Assembly (NCBI GenBank): GCA_002811675.1 | Contig: PDIM01010315.1 | Span: forward strand, 1-28,365 | Length of the DNA: 28,365 bases | Source of the DNA: Ichthyosporea sp. XGB-2017a | Taxonomy: Eukaryota > Opisthokonta > Ichthyosporea | Reading direction: 5' to 3' | Shown: positions 1 through 9,375 of the stretch, in pieces | How positions within the stretch are numbered: the first letter of the stretch is position 1 | Layout: each line of letters begins with the position of its first letter | Notes under the pieces: model-generated | Databases searched by the model: none | The model's input: the letters and a program-made list of their open reading frames with translations, nothing else | Told to the model about the DNA's origin: nothing | Position numbers and translations under genes: made by a program

Positions 1-106
1 TTTTTTTTTTTATTTTTTTTTTTCTTTTTTGTTTTTTTTTTTTGAAAATAGCGTTTAGGAAAAGTTGAATTTGGATTGATTTCTTTTCATTATATATATA
101 TATATA
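1..106. repeat. T-rich tract and (TA)n run in the leader of the first gene
   Basis: Positions 1-43 are almost pure T, broken by single A, C and G, and positions 90-106 are a TA dinucleotide run. Both lie upstream of the ATG at 201 on the same strand. T-runs on the coding strand recur before the other housekeeping genes here, so this is probably part of a promoter and not a mobile repeat. The window edge cuts it, so its full length is unknown. Confidence 0.6.
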
Positions 107-200
107 GTTGATCTGTGAAGAGAGACAAAGTATTGAAGAGAGGGGAAGGGTATCGAGAGAAGATTTTGTTAGTCTACCTTCTAAATTAGTTTTGAACATA

Positions 201-812
201 ATGAGTACTCAGCGTGGAAATACAAAAAAGACTGGGCAAAAGCACCAGAACACGTTTGCATGGAAGCACAATAAGGGTAGTAAAAAGACAGAAACCATAA
301 TGGCGATGCCCATTTCAGATGTGTGTAAAAGATGTTATGATATAATTGAGTGGAGGAAGCAATATAGGAAATATAAGCCCTTGGTTCAGCCTAAAAAGTG
401 CACTAAATGTAGCCAAAAGGCCATCAAAACGGCGTATCATATCATGTGTATCCCATGTGCGCGCGATTTAAAGGTCTGTGCAAAATGTGGTGAAGCTAAA
501 GAAACTATTGTCCCTGAAAAGGAAATGACACATGAAGAGGAGCAAGCTATTTTGAACGAACTTAAGTTTATGACAGAGAGAGAGCGAAGAGCATGGTGGA
601 GAAAGCGTGAAAGGGATAATGCTGCAAAGGAGGCTGGGGAAGTTGACAATGGGGAGCAGAAAGAATCCCCCACCTCTAAAGGAAATGATTCGGGGGAAGA
701 TGATGACGTGCCTCTGGCTGATTTAGAAATAGAAGACAGCGAAGAAGAGGAAGAGGAGGAAGGAAGAGAGGAAAGTGAAAGGGAGGAAGAAGCGCGACCA
801 AAGGCTGCTTGA
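201..812 (+). CDS. C9orf85/DUF2039-family four-CxxC zinc-binding protein
   Basis: Single-exon gene of 203 aa. The start is the ATG at 201; upstream in-frame codons contain no ATG. The N-terminus MSTQRGNTKKTGQKHQNTFA closely follows human C9orf85 (MSSQKGNVARSRPQKHQNTF). Four CxxC knuckles follow at about residues 42-45, 67-70, 83-86 and 93-96, spaced as in that family, with the conserved YKPL..PKKC and YHIMC..CA segments. The last ~70 residues form a charged tail: a basic helix with ERERRAWWRKRER, then a Glu/Asp/Ser-rich stretch. The family binds zinc by prediction and has no firmly established molecular role, so none is assigned. It ends 83 bp from the convergent UBA1 gene; the A/T-rich gap with AATGAAATAATTT probably holds both 3' ends. 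Family membership is confident, function unknown. Confidence 0.9.
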   Translation: MSTQRGNTKKTGQKHQNTFAWKHNKGSKKTETIMAMPISDVCKRCYDIIEWRKQYRKYKPLVQPKKCTKCSQKAIKTAYHIMCIPCARDLKVCAKCGEAKETIVPEKEMTHEEEQAILNELKFMTERERRAWWRKRERDNAAKEAGEVDNGEQKESPTSKGNDSGEDDDVPLADLEIEDSEEEEEEEGREESEREEEARPKAA

Positions 813-895
813 AGTGAATTTAAATTTTACAATGAAATAATTTTATTAGCGTTTGTTTGCCGCTATTTGTTCTTTTCTCATTAACACGCCGTGAT

Positions 896-3800
896 TTAGT
901 TGGGAAGCTGGTATGTCACGAAAGGAACTTCCACATCTTCACCATCTTTGTCATTGACACAAATCTCAATTACTACCGAACGCTGATGGACCTTTAGATC
1001 GCATTTGGACACAGTCTCGATCAATTTGGACATCCTAACAACAATAAACAATAAAACGCACAGTTAGCAAAAGGCATATGTAAAAAGTAAAATCCAAAAT
1101 AAGAATATATCGCTAAACACTTACATCATTGCCTTTCTTTCTTTGACCTTTGCAGGCGGCATGAAAAATGAATAAAGCATAGAAACACCACAAGACAGCA
1201 TCGTGACTTCCAAATCGTGCTCCTTCTGGAAATGATCCATAAATTGGTCCAAGGTTATATCGCCTTGGACTTCGAATCGGTCCCAAAGACTCCACTCAAC
1301 ATCATTGTATTTTAACTTGGAAACAGCAATAGGTTCTGAGAATGCTACAAATGGAAGTGCTAAATTCACAAAAGCATTTTTGTACCTTTCAATGTCTTTA
1401 CATTCATACATCATTTTGTAGAATTCAAGGCAAACCAAACCTGTAACCATTGAGGTGGTTGTGGCAATGGCAGGTATGATTTTCCCGGCAATACCTTTTG
1501 TCTTATGACGGTCAGCCGGTGCGATTTCATAGTTTGATGCCCTCAAATTTGAGCATGCACAAACAAAGTCAATATGAAAGTTCGTGTCGTCATCTTTTTC
1601 AAACTCAATAGGATTAAGGCGATATCCTGCAAGTCCATTAGGATCAGGAAGCTCATCAACCAAAGTGTCAATTTTGCTTCCATCTTCATCCTCTTGGACG
1701 TTTTCATTTTCAGATACCTGAATCTTAACACCCTTTTGTGGGGTAAATTCCGGTACCATCACATCATTCAAAACCTTTTTGAAATAATCCCTGTTCGTTT
1801 CACCGTTAAGTCCGTAGTTCACAGCACGGAGGTTTGCAGCAGCGACGATAAAGTCCATGTGCTGCTCGTTGGACGAATCAAATGTCAACGGCTTCGGGCA
1901 TCTCTTCGGTCCAGACCAAAACGGATTTCCCGAGGATGTGACTTGGTCAGGAGGAAAGTTAAAGAGGAGCTGTCTGATGTTATTATTATAATACTCTTCA
2001 AATTGCAATCGCGCCCACACAATACATTCATCAAGCGTCAATGGCTTGTACTTAACAAGGGCATTCTTGATTCCTTCCAAAGTTTCAATCACCTGAGAAG
2101 CAGGTTGCTTCTGCAATGTATTGATATATTGGGGGTCGCTCAGGTATTGATTAACGTTTTCAGGCTGATTGTTGAACAAGCCTTCAAATGTATCTCTAGC
2201 CCATTGAATAGTATGTTCAATTGCATTGGGGAAATTTTTCAAGGTACAGATGGGAATTGATTTTTCGGGAGGGTCCTGAGACGAGCTATATGATTCCGTC
2301 AAATGAGGCACAACAACTTGAACGTTACCTTTGGTTCCCAGAGTTCCAGATTCTAAAAGAGGCTTTCTGAAGAAAACACATCTGCGATCCATATACTGTC
2401 TTGCATCAATGTTATCTAGAGCATTAGTTACAAGATCAAGCCTTTTAAAAAACGCATCATCATAAGTGCTTTCAGTTGCAACACCAACTCGATTCTGATG
2501 AGCATTTATGTGAATATCAGGGTTCATTTTCGTAACAGCAGCAGCCGCACAGTCGGACTTCATTTTTTGAACATCCCATGGCCTAAACAAAAATTGTCTG
2601 TTCAAGTTACTCTTTTCAATAGTATCCATATCAGTTACCGTAATGCAGCCTTCTGGCCCAGCAGCGACTCCCATCATGGCCCAATTTTTAAGCATTTCAC
2701 AGCCAATGGCACCTGCACCGACCAAAAACACATTCGCGTTTTTAATTTTCTCATTTAGTTTCTTTCCAAAAACGGAGATTTGTCCATCATATCGAGACCC
2801 CTCAGGTGTACAGTCGGCCTCAGTAAGCTCATATTCTGGGAGGGATTCAAAGCTATCAAAGTAAAAAAATTGCTTCAGGGGCATGAATTTTCCAGAGCAA
2901 CCTTTCAATACTTCCTGAGCCGTGAAGCCACCAATAACAGCATTCATTGGACATACATCACCCGCGCATCCATATGAAAATAGTTTGACAATCTTGTTGT
3001 CGATTTCGGAGATAGGATTAGAAAGAGTTCCGCTCAAACCTTTAACCAAGCCGCACATCCTATCCGCATCTTCTTCGTTTCGGGGTTTTGGGAGTCGACC
3101 ACACTCCTTTTGGAATGCATCAAGAGCTTGAAAGCAAAGATGGAATATCAAAGATCTCTCCATTTTTGCCCAATCAGATATCAATATTTCGGGATCCTTC
3201 AAGGAATCCTCTAGGGACTTGAACGAAACCTTTGTAGGCATTTTAACCTGATTCACAATTCCACCTCTTGTGTAAGTACCAAACTTCGAGACATCACCGA
3301 TACTAAACGTGAAAGGTCCAAGAACCTTGATTTTGATAGGGGAACAGCCATTCAGCTCTTCCATTCCTCGAACTTCACTAAATGTAACATAATCACCATC
3401 CTCAAAGTTATGGCGCGTCTCATCTACAGTTGTAACAACACCTTCTTCATCTACAGACGCTACCATGGCCGACAAAACAGCCTCGCCATTGATGTCTGAG
3501 ACCGAGAATTCATTACCAAAGTCAGTGAAAATAGAGCTAAAGTATTTAAGAGCATGTCATTCGCTTTTGTAAGTGACTCATACTTATTAACAAAGCACAT
3601 TGCTCAGCTTCACCTTTCACATATATCAACGCAAAAATAAACACTTACCCCACCAAACCTCGGGTATCGACGGCAATAAAGCTTGTCCCAGTTTGACGAC
3701 AGATGTTATTGACACGGATCTGCTCGGCAGTTCCGTATCCGCACAACAAAACAACTTTGTATTGGGCAATAACCTTTTCGTCAAGAGAATCGGTAATATG

Positions 3801-4229
3801 ATTCACAACAACATACTGGTTCAATTCACGGAGTTCCTTAATGCAAGCTTCAACACGATTCTTTCCGACGTCGCTTTCCGAAAAAAAGAACTGTACAGGT
3901 ACGAAAGAAGAAGAGGGATTTAGTACAATGAACAATCAAGAAGGCCATAGAGTATATACAATTCAAATCAAAACTACCTGCGATGACAAATCTTGAATTT
4001 TCACACTCTCGGTATCAAACAAACCCATACGCTTCACACCAGCCAAAACAACATTCTTGGCAATTTCGATTCCGAGACCATTGAAGCCACATATAAGCAC
4101 ATTGGAATCCGCCATTTTCTTCATGGCTTCATGACCAAGTACGTACAGCTGCCTTGAATAGAGCCCTTCATCGAGTTCCCCCGCAGCAGCGGCTCCTTCA
4201 ACCTCCATAGGCTTCGAAGACATTTTCAT
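896..4229 (-). CDS. UBA1: Ubiquitin-activating enzyme E1 (UBA1), four exons
   Basis: Exons read on the minus strand: 4229-3978, 3890-3649, 3536-1125, 1034-896; 1014 aa, as in yeast and animal E1 (about 1020-1060). All introns have GT..AG ends and the phases agree. E1 uses ATP to adenylate ubiquitin, then carries it as a thioester and passes it to E2 enzymes. Visible parts: N-terminal inactive adenylation half ([34 protein letters not shown]), active adenylation domain with nucleotide loop GAGAIG at about residues 438-443 and [17 protein letters not shown], catalytic cysteine in PICTLKNFP at about residue 595, and a C-terminal ubiquitin-fold domain ending [16 protein letters not shown]. Two ATGs lie close together (4229 and 4223; MKM); the second, giving [10 protein letters not shown], is an equally possible start. 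No intein or frameshift seen. Confidence 0.97.
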
Positions 4230-5000
4230 TTGGTAAAATACTAGTTGTGATACTTCTTTGAAACACACTGCGCACACAAGATGGAATCCTTATTCACACA
4301 AGATTTAGAAATAAAAAAGAAAAAAGGAAGCCACCAAAAAAAGAGCCTCTACTTTTCAGATTACAAAAACCTCTCCTTTATGAAATCAAAACACGCCTAA
4401 AAAAGACAAATAAGAAACAAAAACCATAAAAATTTAAAGCCAAAAAAAAAACAAAAACAAAAAAACAAAAAAGCGAAAAGTTTTTCCCACACTCCACAGC
4501 AGCAGGCCGCCACAGAGGCCAGAGCTGGCCCGCCATTTCTTTTTCCCCTTTTTTCCAAAAAAAAGACAGGGAGAAAACCAGGAGAAAACACCCACAAAAC
4601 GACAAAAATTAAAGTACAAACAGCTGATCTGTAAAAATCCCATCCCTTGATTTAAATCTCACACCTAATTATAACATATAATCATTATATAAAATTGCAA
4701 TGACCTAAAGGTCGGCTCGCTCGCCATTTTCTTCTTTAGGGTTATAGATAGTAGCGCAAATTCCAGGAGCCAATCAGAGGACGCCCTAAAAGTGTATTTA
4801 AATTGTCGATCAGTAAGGAGGAATCGCTCGCAAGCTCGCTCGATAATAAATTAAATGGGTTTAGGGTTTAAGGGTTAGGGCATATATTGGACATTTATTA
4901 TCACCGCGCCCCGCGGCCCCGAGCAAGGTCGCTACCGCTCCTTGCCCCGAGGAGCCGGCCCACCTCCCCGCGTGGCATAGACTCTTCTCTTCCCCAAGCT
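4230..5000. promoter_or_regulatory. UBA1 upstream region: A/T tracts, GC dyad, CCAAT and telobox-like motifs, GC-rich island
   Basis: Read on the UBA1 strand this holds T-runs (plus-strand A-runs at 4440-4470), a GC dyad GGCCAG-AG-CTGGCC at 4517-4530, an A/T-rich block with TATA-like sequence near 4660-4690, a telobox-like TTTAGGGTTA at 4735-4744, a CCAATCAG box at 4770-4777, and a cluster of TTTAGGG/TTAGGG units at 4857-4880. Positions 4905-4975 form a GC-rich island unlike the surrounding A/T-rich DNA, with a short possible stem GCAAGG/CCTTGC at about 4923-4945. Promoter function is inferred from position and motif recurrence. I find no tRNA or known snRNA here. Confidence 0.5.
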
Positions 5001-5437
5001 ATAGTAATATCTTAGTGGATTTACAGTTGGAGGAGGAATTAACTGGAGGGTGGATTGGATAGACGAGGAGGAGTATGATGAACTACTGCTCTCTAAGTGT
5101 GTTGATTAGCTTGTTATAGCTGTGTATTACAACAGGGACTTGGGTCGTAGTGGGGATAACAACTCGCTTTGTATCTTTGCTTGTGCATTTATTTTGTTTT
5201 GAATGATTCTCTCGAGTTTTGAATCAATGGTTAGTATTTTTGTTCTTGCTTTGTTATACGTTGTATTTGAACTATTGCCTGCAATTGTAGAACCCCAACA
5301 TCCCTACAACCGTGGATAAGTTGGGGGGGACACGCATGGCTATATTTGAAGCAGATGTGTATGACGTCCGCGTTGACTCTGGGATTGTAATAGTCATCAG
5401 GGGGTTTTGTCTCCTGTTTGCTTAACCATTTCATTAA
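5000..5437 (+). other. Coding-like but interrupted region, possible pseudogene or unresolved exons
   Basis: One plus-strand frame has protein-like runs separated by stops. GGGINWRVDWIDEEEYDELL precedes a TAG near 5106, LVIAVYYNRDLGRSGDNN follows directly, and after a possible intron (GTTAGT near 5230 to AG near 5290) comes PTTVDKLGGTRMAIFEADVY, with a stop just after 5420. The frame then runs on into the ORF at 5438. No ATG opens the first block. It could be a decayed gene, a gene with introns I cannot place, or chance; the opposite strand at 5231-5434 is also open, so strand is uncertain. I recognise no family. Confidence 0.25.
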
Positions 5438-5719
5438 ATGACTTTCAAATTTGCTAATTGTATTATTTGTATTTTATTTGCGAATATATATAGTGATGTG
5501 TATGGAAAGTGCGATGTGGGTCGAGCGTTCGAGTTGAAGGTTGAAGTAGAGAATGCATTTGCTTTTCAGTGGGATAAGTTTATCGAACGTGAAAGGTTAC
5601 TCACTGGACAGCATCTGTTGGCTTTGCATTTTTTTTTAATGAGTGAAATATTTACTCTGCGGAACTTAGAACGGGACGTAGTTTCCGCTGTTTGCAAAAG
5701 GCTTCTTTTTGGCCTTTGA
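5438..5719 (+). CDS. Hypothetical small protein with a possible signal peptide
   Basis: An ATG-started ORF of 93 aa. The N-terminus (FANCIICILFANIYSDVYG) is hydrophobic and resembles a signal peptide. The remainder is mixed charged and hydrophobic (KCDVGRAFELKVEVENAF, QWDKFIERERLLTGQH) and ends at a TGA at 5717. It is 96 bp from the convergent DUO1 stop. A reading frame continuous with coding-like sequence upstream raises another possibility: the hydrophobic start is intronic (an AG at 5490-5491 could be an acceptor) and only the second half is an exon of a larger, perhaps decayed, gene. No family recognised. Confidence 0.35.
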   Translation: MTFKFANCIICILFANIYSDVYGKCDVGRAFELKVEVENAFAFQWDKFIERERLLTGQHLLALHFFLMSEIFTLRNLERDVVSAVCKRLLFGL

Positions 5720-5815
5720 GAGAGACGAGGCTGTTGCTTTTCTCAGTTGACTAGAATATGCAAATAAATTGTTAGAATCTATTAAAAATGTGAAAATGGA
5801 GACAAATTGAACTTA

Positions 5816-6124
5816 TTACCTTTTGCTTGCTGGTTGTTGCTTTTTGGTAGCTTGATTTGCTTGAACCATCGGCTCTTTTTGCTGAGGCTCGACGGGCTTT
5901 TCTACCAATGAACAATGATTTATGATTGATTCAAAACGAGCAGCATCACTAAACATATTCAGCCACGCCTGAACCACTTCAGAAGTCTTGTGAATAGTTT
6001 CTACCAATACTTTTATGTTGTTGGACGCCTCGATGAAATTATCATTTATAGCATCCACCGCAGCTTTCAGACTCTCAACTTCATTTATCTCCCTCTGAAG
6101 CTCTTCAGCCGTAGAGATACTCAT
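5816..6124 (-). CDS. DUO1: Probable DASH/Dam1 complex subunit Duo1
   Basis: Single-exon protein of 102 aa, starting at the ATG at 6124 (MSISTAEELQREINEVESL) and ending at TAA 5816-5818. Residues about 5-75 are a helical, coiled-coil-like segment whose spacing fits the Pfam DASH_Duo1 region: a Leu/Glu helix, N..IK.LVETI.KT, then VVQAWLNMFSDAARF, corresponding to the yeast stretch with STNSILDSWINIHSQAGYI. The tail is short, Gln/Lys-rich and ends PASKR; yeast Duo1 is more than twice as long. In yeasts the DASH ring couples kinetochores to microtubule ends in mitosis. It diverges from the complex I-like gene across an intergenic region holding an E2F-like site. Coiled-coil similarity can mislead, so confidence is moderate. 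Confidence 0.6.
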   Translation of the reverse strand: MSISTAEELQREINEVESLKAAVDAINDNFIEASNNIKVLVETIHKTSEVVQAWLNMFSDAARFESIINHCSLVEKPVEPQQKEPMVQANQATKKQQPASKR

Positions 6125-7018
6125 TTTAGCAGTCAACCTATACAATCTTATTGCCAAATACTCAGCTTTTAAACACAAAGCCTTTAAACTAAAGCAAATA
6201 TTCGGCGATCTTATACTTCAAACACCTCGGTCGTCAATTTCCAGTTGCCCTACACAGACAAGTTGCCAGCGTCTTCTTCTCTAGCGCAGGCCAATTGTTT
6301 TTAACCTCTTTAATCCGAATTTCATTCAAAATAAAAAGAGCCTGCAAAGGGGTTTCCTGCACAGAAGATTAGAAGATCCACTTTTCTTGTTTTCTTCCTT
6401 TTTCTTCTGTTGGTATTTTTTTGTACCCTTCCTTTTCATCCTTGTCAGTTGGCGGCCTGCCGCCTGGTGGACGGTGGACTAGACTTATTTTTGGCGGGAA
6501 AAATCATCTTTTCAGGGAGGCATCTTTTTTCTTTTTTCCTCTTTCCAAAAATTTCATCAGTTTCTCTGAGCAGACAATTTTGCGGACAAAAAAAAAATAA
6601 CAAACGCGCAAAATGCAGAGTGCAGACGCAAAATTTCGTAGGCCCGACTGAGGCTTTTTCTCTTCTATACAAAACGCCATACAAAAAAATTAATCTGGGT
6701 TTTCCATTTCACTTTTTTTCAGGGAGCAGCGATCCAGGCATCCACAGCCGCCAGCGACCTTTTTTTTTTTGTTTCTTTTCTTCTCTCTCTTTTTTTTTTT
6801 TTTGTTACTTGTTTCTTTATTTATTTTTTATTTCTCCTTTCTCTTTTCTATTCGTTTCTCTTTGGATTTACGTTGAGTTGTGAGATTTTTATTTTGCTCA
6901 GCGTTCGAAAGTGTTTGTGGGAAATAAGGGAACATCGGATACTTTTATTTCGCTTTGCAGATTAGCCTTTGTAGATAGCCTTATACTCTCTTAGTAGTCG
7001 AATACAGTTCTTATAATC
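6125..7018. promoter_or_regulatory. Divergent intergenic region between DUO1 and the complex I-like gene
   Basis: About 890 bp without a supported gene. It holds a GC dyad GGCGGC-CT-GCCGCC at 6451-6464, an E2F/MBF-like TTTGGCGGGAAA at 6490-6501, the recurring CAGGGAG word at 6513-6519 and 6720-6727, and a long pyrimidine tract at 6760-6860 on the plus strand just before the downstream gene. An open frame at 6410-6883 is low-complexity Phe/Ser-rich sequence from that tract and is not called as a gene. The T-run followed by CAG at 6720 could also be a 3' splice site of a 5'UTR intron. Confidence 0.5.
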
Positions 7019-7441
7019 ATGGTACGTTGAGTATTTTGGATTCATGAGGGGTGCAGTGCTTGTTGCACAAGTGGTTTTACTGGGATTTAACGAATTATTG
7101 TTCTTTTTGTCTTGTGTAGGGTGGAACGCCGAGGTACGAATATCCCCGCTATGTATGGTCTCCCGCTGGGGGTTGGTGGTGTAATCCTCCCAACTGGAAG
7201 AGGAACACTTTTCTTGCATTTGCCGGTACTTTCGCTGCTGCCAGTTTGGTTTTTCAATGGTCTTCGTCAATTGAGGTAAGTAAGAAAAACTGGATGAATG
7301 ATTATTGATTGTGAATCGTGGCACTCACGGCTTAATTCGTATAATCATATTTTACAGAGACGTCCAATTGCACCTATCCGACCTATCCCCTCGCAAGGCT
7401 GGTGCAAATGGGCAAAGGTTGATGATCCAAGTCTTAAATAA
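7019..7441 (+). CDS. Small single-membrane-segment protein, probably a mitochondrial complex I (ESSS-type) accessory subunit; three exons
   Basis: Exons 7019-7021 (the ATG alone), 7120-7275 and 7358-7441, joined in phase 0 with GTACGT and GTAAGT donors and TAG/CAG acceptors; 80 aa. The protein begins MGGTPRYEYPRYVWSPAGGW, then WCNPPNWKRNT, one hydrophobic segment at about residues 34-50, and ends with RPIPSQGWCKWAKVDDPSL. The pattern W..P.NWKRNT, one membrane helix and RPIPSQ.WCK resembles, from memory, small plant and fungal subunits annotated as NADH:ubiquinone oxidoreductase ESSS/NDUFB11-like. If so it sits in the inner mitochondrial membrane arm of complex I. Exon structure is well supported; the assignment rests on a remembered motif and could be wrong. 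Confidence 0.7.
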
Positions 7442-7853
7442 GCGGCATAATTTCAAGTGTATTTAACTAAAAGTGGGGCGGGGTTTGGGAGAAGATGGAT
7501 CAAGAAGAGTTTCGTAAATAGTACTGATTGTTTTGCTTAAGTTGATGACGGCGAAGAATTGGTTTATATGGGAAAACTTTCTTTAGGTTTGCGTATTGTC
7601 ACAACTCACCGGGCAAACCTTTGGTCTTCTTAGTGGAAGCACAAAAAGATTTCCAGTGCTCGCCTAGTATTCTTTTTTTTTGCTGTGTGAATGTGGAGAG
7701 AGTCAAATTCGACTTTGTATATAATATTTTCTGTAATCGATCGGCTTAAGTTGCTATGAATCCTCTTTAGCTACCGTTTTATTAATAAACCCTCTGAGAA
7801 TATAGCCGACAAAAAAAGAAAACAATAGAATAGGCAACTTGCAGTTTGTTAGA
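7442..7853. other. Convergent intergenic region (3' ends)
   Basis: 412 bp between the stop codons of the complex I-like gene (+) and the OB-fold gene (-). It is A/T-rich, with ATTAATAAACC near 7780 as a possible polyadenylation signal on the plus strand. I see no ORF, RNA gene or repeat that I can support. Confidence 0.6.
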
Positions 7854-8836
7854 CTAGGGCTGCAGAGCTTCCTCTGGTAACCTAAGAACTGTTGACAAGA
7901 ATTGTTCGTCCAATCAGCACATTGCAGAAAAAAATGGTTCGAATATAATTCAACCTACCTTTAGCATTTAATGAAGTCATGCTGCGAAAGGGCTCTGGAG
8001 GCCATTCAAAGGCAGCTGAATCTTCCTCGTCTTCTGAATCTTGACGTTCTTCGGATGGGTTCCTGCACATGTCTTCAGCCAGCTCCGCAATAGTTCTACT
8101 TGAGCCACTACCACCCACATTTGTGTAAGGGGTGCTCAACACTCGCAGCTTTTCTACTATCCTGTCTGGAATTAAATTGCCCTGTAAAGGTCCCTAACAT
8201 TTAGTTAAAGGCTTTCTTTACTAATTTAACAAGGTAGATCGCCTCGAATACACTAACCTTTTGCTGTCTCGGACCCCGCACATAAAGTTCGCAGTGAATA
8301 CCTGTTAACAGTTTCCCAATTCTGAAAGGCATGTCGTGATGCATACTCACGAGCTTCCAGAAAGAAAAAAAGAATGACAAGTTATTGCTAAGCAAAAAAA
8401 AAAAGGAACATCGTACACGGGTTAAAGAAATCAGCAGCTTTGCCTACCTCTCCCAGTTTGCTCGCTGAACATCCTAGAATGTTATCGCAATTTTTGTCAA
8501 ACACCATGAAAGTCTCCGTCGTCTTTCCGTATGTCATTCTCAGCACCAGCTTCAAAATTGCTTTCAGATCTTCCCTGAAGAACCACTCGCCACATGTTTG
8601 GCAGAAATATTCACGCCTGGTTTCAATAAAGATAGTAGTGCTGTTGCAAATGTTACAGACATGGCACCTGAAGAAAAAAAACAGAGGGGCATTAGTCACA
8701 CGCACATATACACAAGAATACAGAAGTTTGTGTACAGCTTTTCTTACACCATGGATTTCGGCTCCTGACATTCGATTATTGTCGCGTCGGCAATGTAATT
8801 TGGCAGTTTCTTGTTTCTGGTAGTACCTTTAAACAT
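7854..8836 (-). CDS. RPA1 C-domain-like OB-fold protein with zinc ribbon, five exons
   Basis: Exons on the minus strand: 8836-8748, 8667-8448, 8353-8258, 8181-7959, 7888-7854; 220 aa, all junctions GT..AG with matching phase. The start MFKGTTRNKKLPNYIADATI is the first in-frame ATG after a stop. A zinc ribbon follows (CHVCNICNS ... YFCQTCGEWF), then AILKLVLRM ... FMVFDKNCDNILGCSASKLG, which matches the layout of the large RPA subunit's C-terminal OB fold (zinc ribbon, strand, D.....LLG.SA.EL). The C-terminal third is acidic and Ser-rich (EERQDSEDEEDS) and probably disordered. It has only one OB fold, so it is not RPA1 itself. A single-stranded-DNA-binding partner, or a relative of MEIOB or shieldin-type OB proteins, is possible but unproven. 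Alternative acceptors for exon 3 exist; the one chosen keeps the frame. It is divergent from HTT. Confidence 0.75.
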
Positions 8837-9306
8837 GTTTCAGTACAAAGGATGTTCCTCATTCCATTGGCTGCTTCATTCATTAACAAACGAGATGTGA
8901 CACATATGACATTCATCGTATACCAGCCTATGTCTTCTTAACTTCGAGGTCACACCAATATCCGATTCTGCTTTAAACCCAAAGACAACAAAAGACATAT
9001 ACGAGGAAATCAACGAAAACAACACTAAGATTTGGACTTTCTCGCCTTTTTTGCGAAAAAGTTTGTGCCCAGCAGTCAGCTGGTTTGAGAAAAAATTGGT
9101 TTCAAATTTTTTCCTTTTTTTGCTTTTTGTTTTTCGTTTTTGTCAGGGAGCCGCTCCCTGGTTTTTGTTTTTGTTTGTTTGTTTTTTTTTTCCTTCTTGC
9201 TGCAGTTTGTGCTGAGGATTTTGAGTTGCGGCGTGCGTTGACTTGTTAGAGGGTATTTACATTTTACAAAATAGAGAAAAAAGAGGATGCAGACCGACGT
9301 TTGAAG
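8837..9306. promoter_or_regulatory. Divergent promoter region between the OB-fold gene and HTT
   Basis: Contains TTTTTTGCGAAAAA near 9050, T-runs from 9090 to 9195 on the HTT strand, a near-perfect GC dyad CAGGGAGC-C-GCTCCCTG at 9144-9160, and the HTT leader. An upstream ORF of five codons plus a stop lies at 9287-9304 (ATG CAG ACC GAC GTT TGA). Promoter activity is inferred from position. Confidence 0.5.
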
Positions 9307-9374
9307 GTGAGACTGTTTTACTGCTAGTGTGGGTTGAAGAAGAATCTTGCTTTTCTGTGTTGTTCTTCTAACAG
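9307..9374 (+). other. HTT: Probable 5'UTR intron of HTT
   Basis: GTGAGA at 9307 and CTAACAG ending at 9374 would define a 68-bp intron ending one base before the base preceding the HTT start ATG at 9376. Its removal brings the short upstream ORF (9287-9304) close to the start. If it is not spliced, the frame upstream of the ATG is open but has no in-frame ATG, so the protein start does not change. Confidence 0.5.
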
Positions 9375-9375
9375 A

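Noticed and set aside
1574-3131. Several plus-strand open frames up to 228 aa
   Set aside because: They lie antisense to the intact UBA1 exon, which matches E1 throughout; they are shadows.
4857-4880. TTTAGGG/TTAGGG cluster as a chromosome end or interstitial telomere
   Set aside because: Only three degenerate units, embedded between genes; a promoter telobox fits better.
4905-4980. GC-rich island as a structured RNA gene or tRNA
   Set aside because: A short GCAAGG/CCTTGC stem is possible, but there is no cloverleaf, no B box and no known snRNA core.
5090-5110. In-frame TAG between two coding-like blocks as evidence of a TAG-sense code
   Set aside because: HTT and the OB-fold gene end in TAG at the expected place, so TAG is a stop here; a pseudogene or unplaced intron is simpler.
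5231-5434. Minus-strand open frame with an ATG (67 aa)
   Set aside because: Some coding-like character, but no recognised family, no partner exons and it conflicts with the plus-strand frame; left unresolved.
6410-6883. 157-aa plus-strand open frame
   Set aside because: Composition is Phe/Ser low complexity from a pyrimidine tract; it lacks conserved segments.
9334-9375. Upstream extension of the HTT frame by 14 codons
   Set aside because: It begins with TTG and has no in-frame ATG; it overlaps a probable leader intron.
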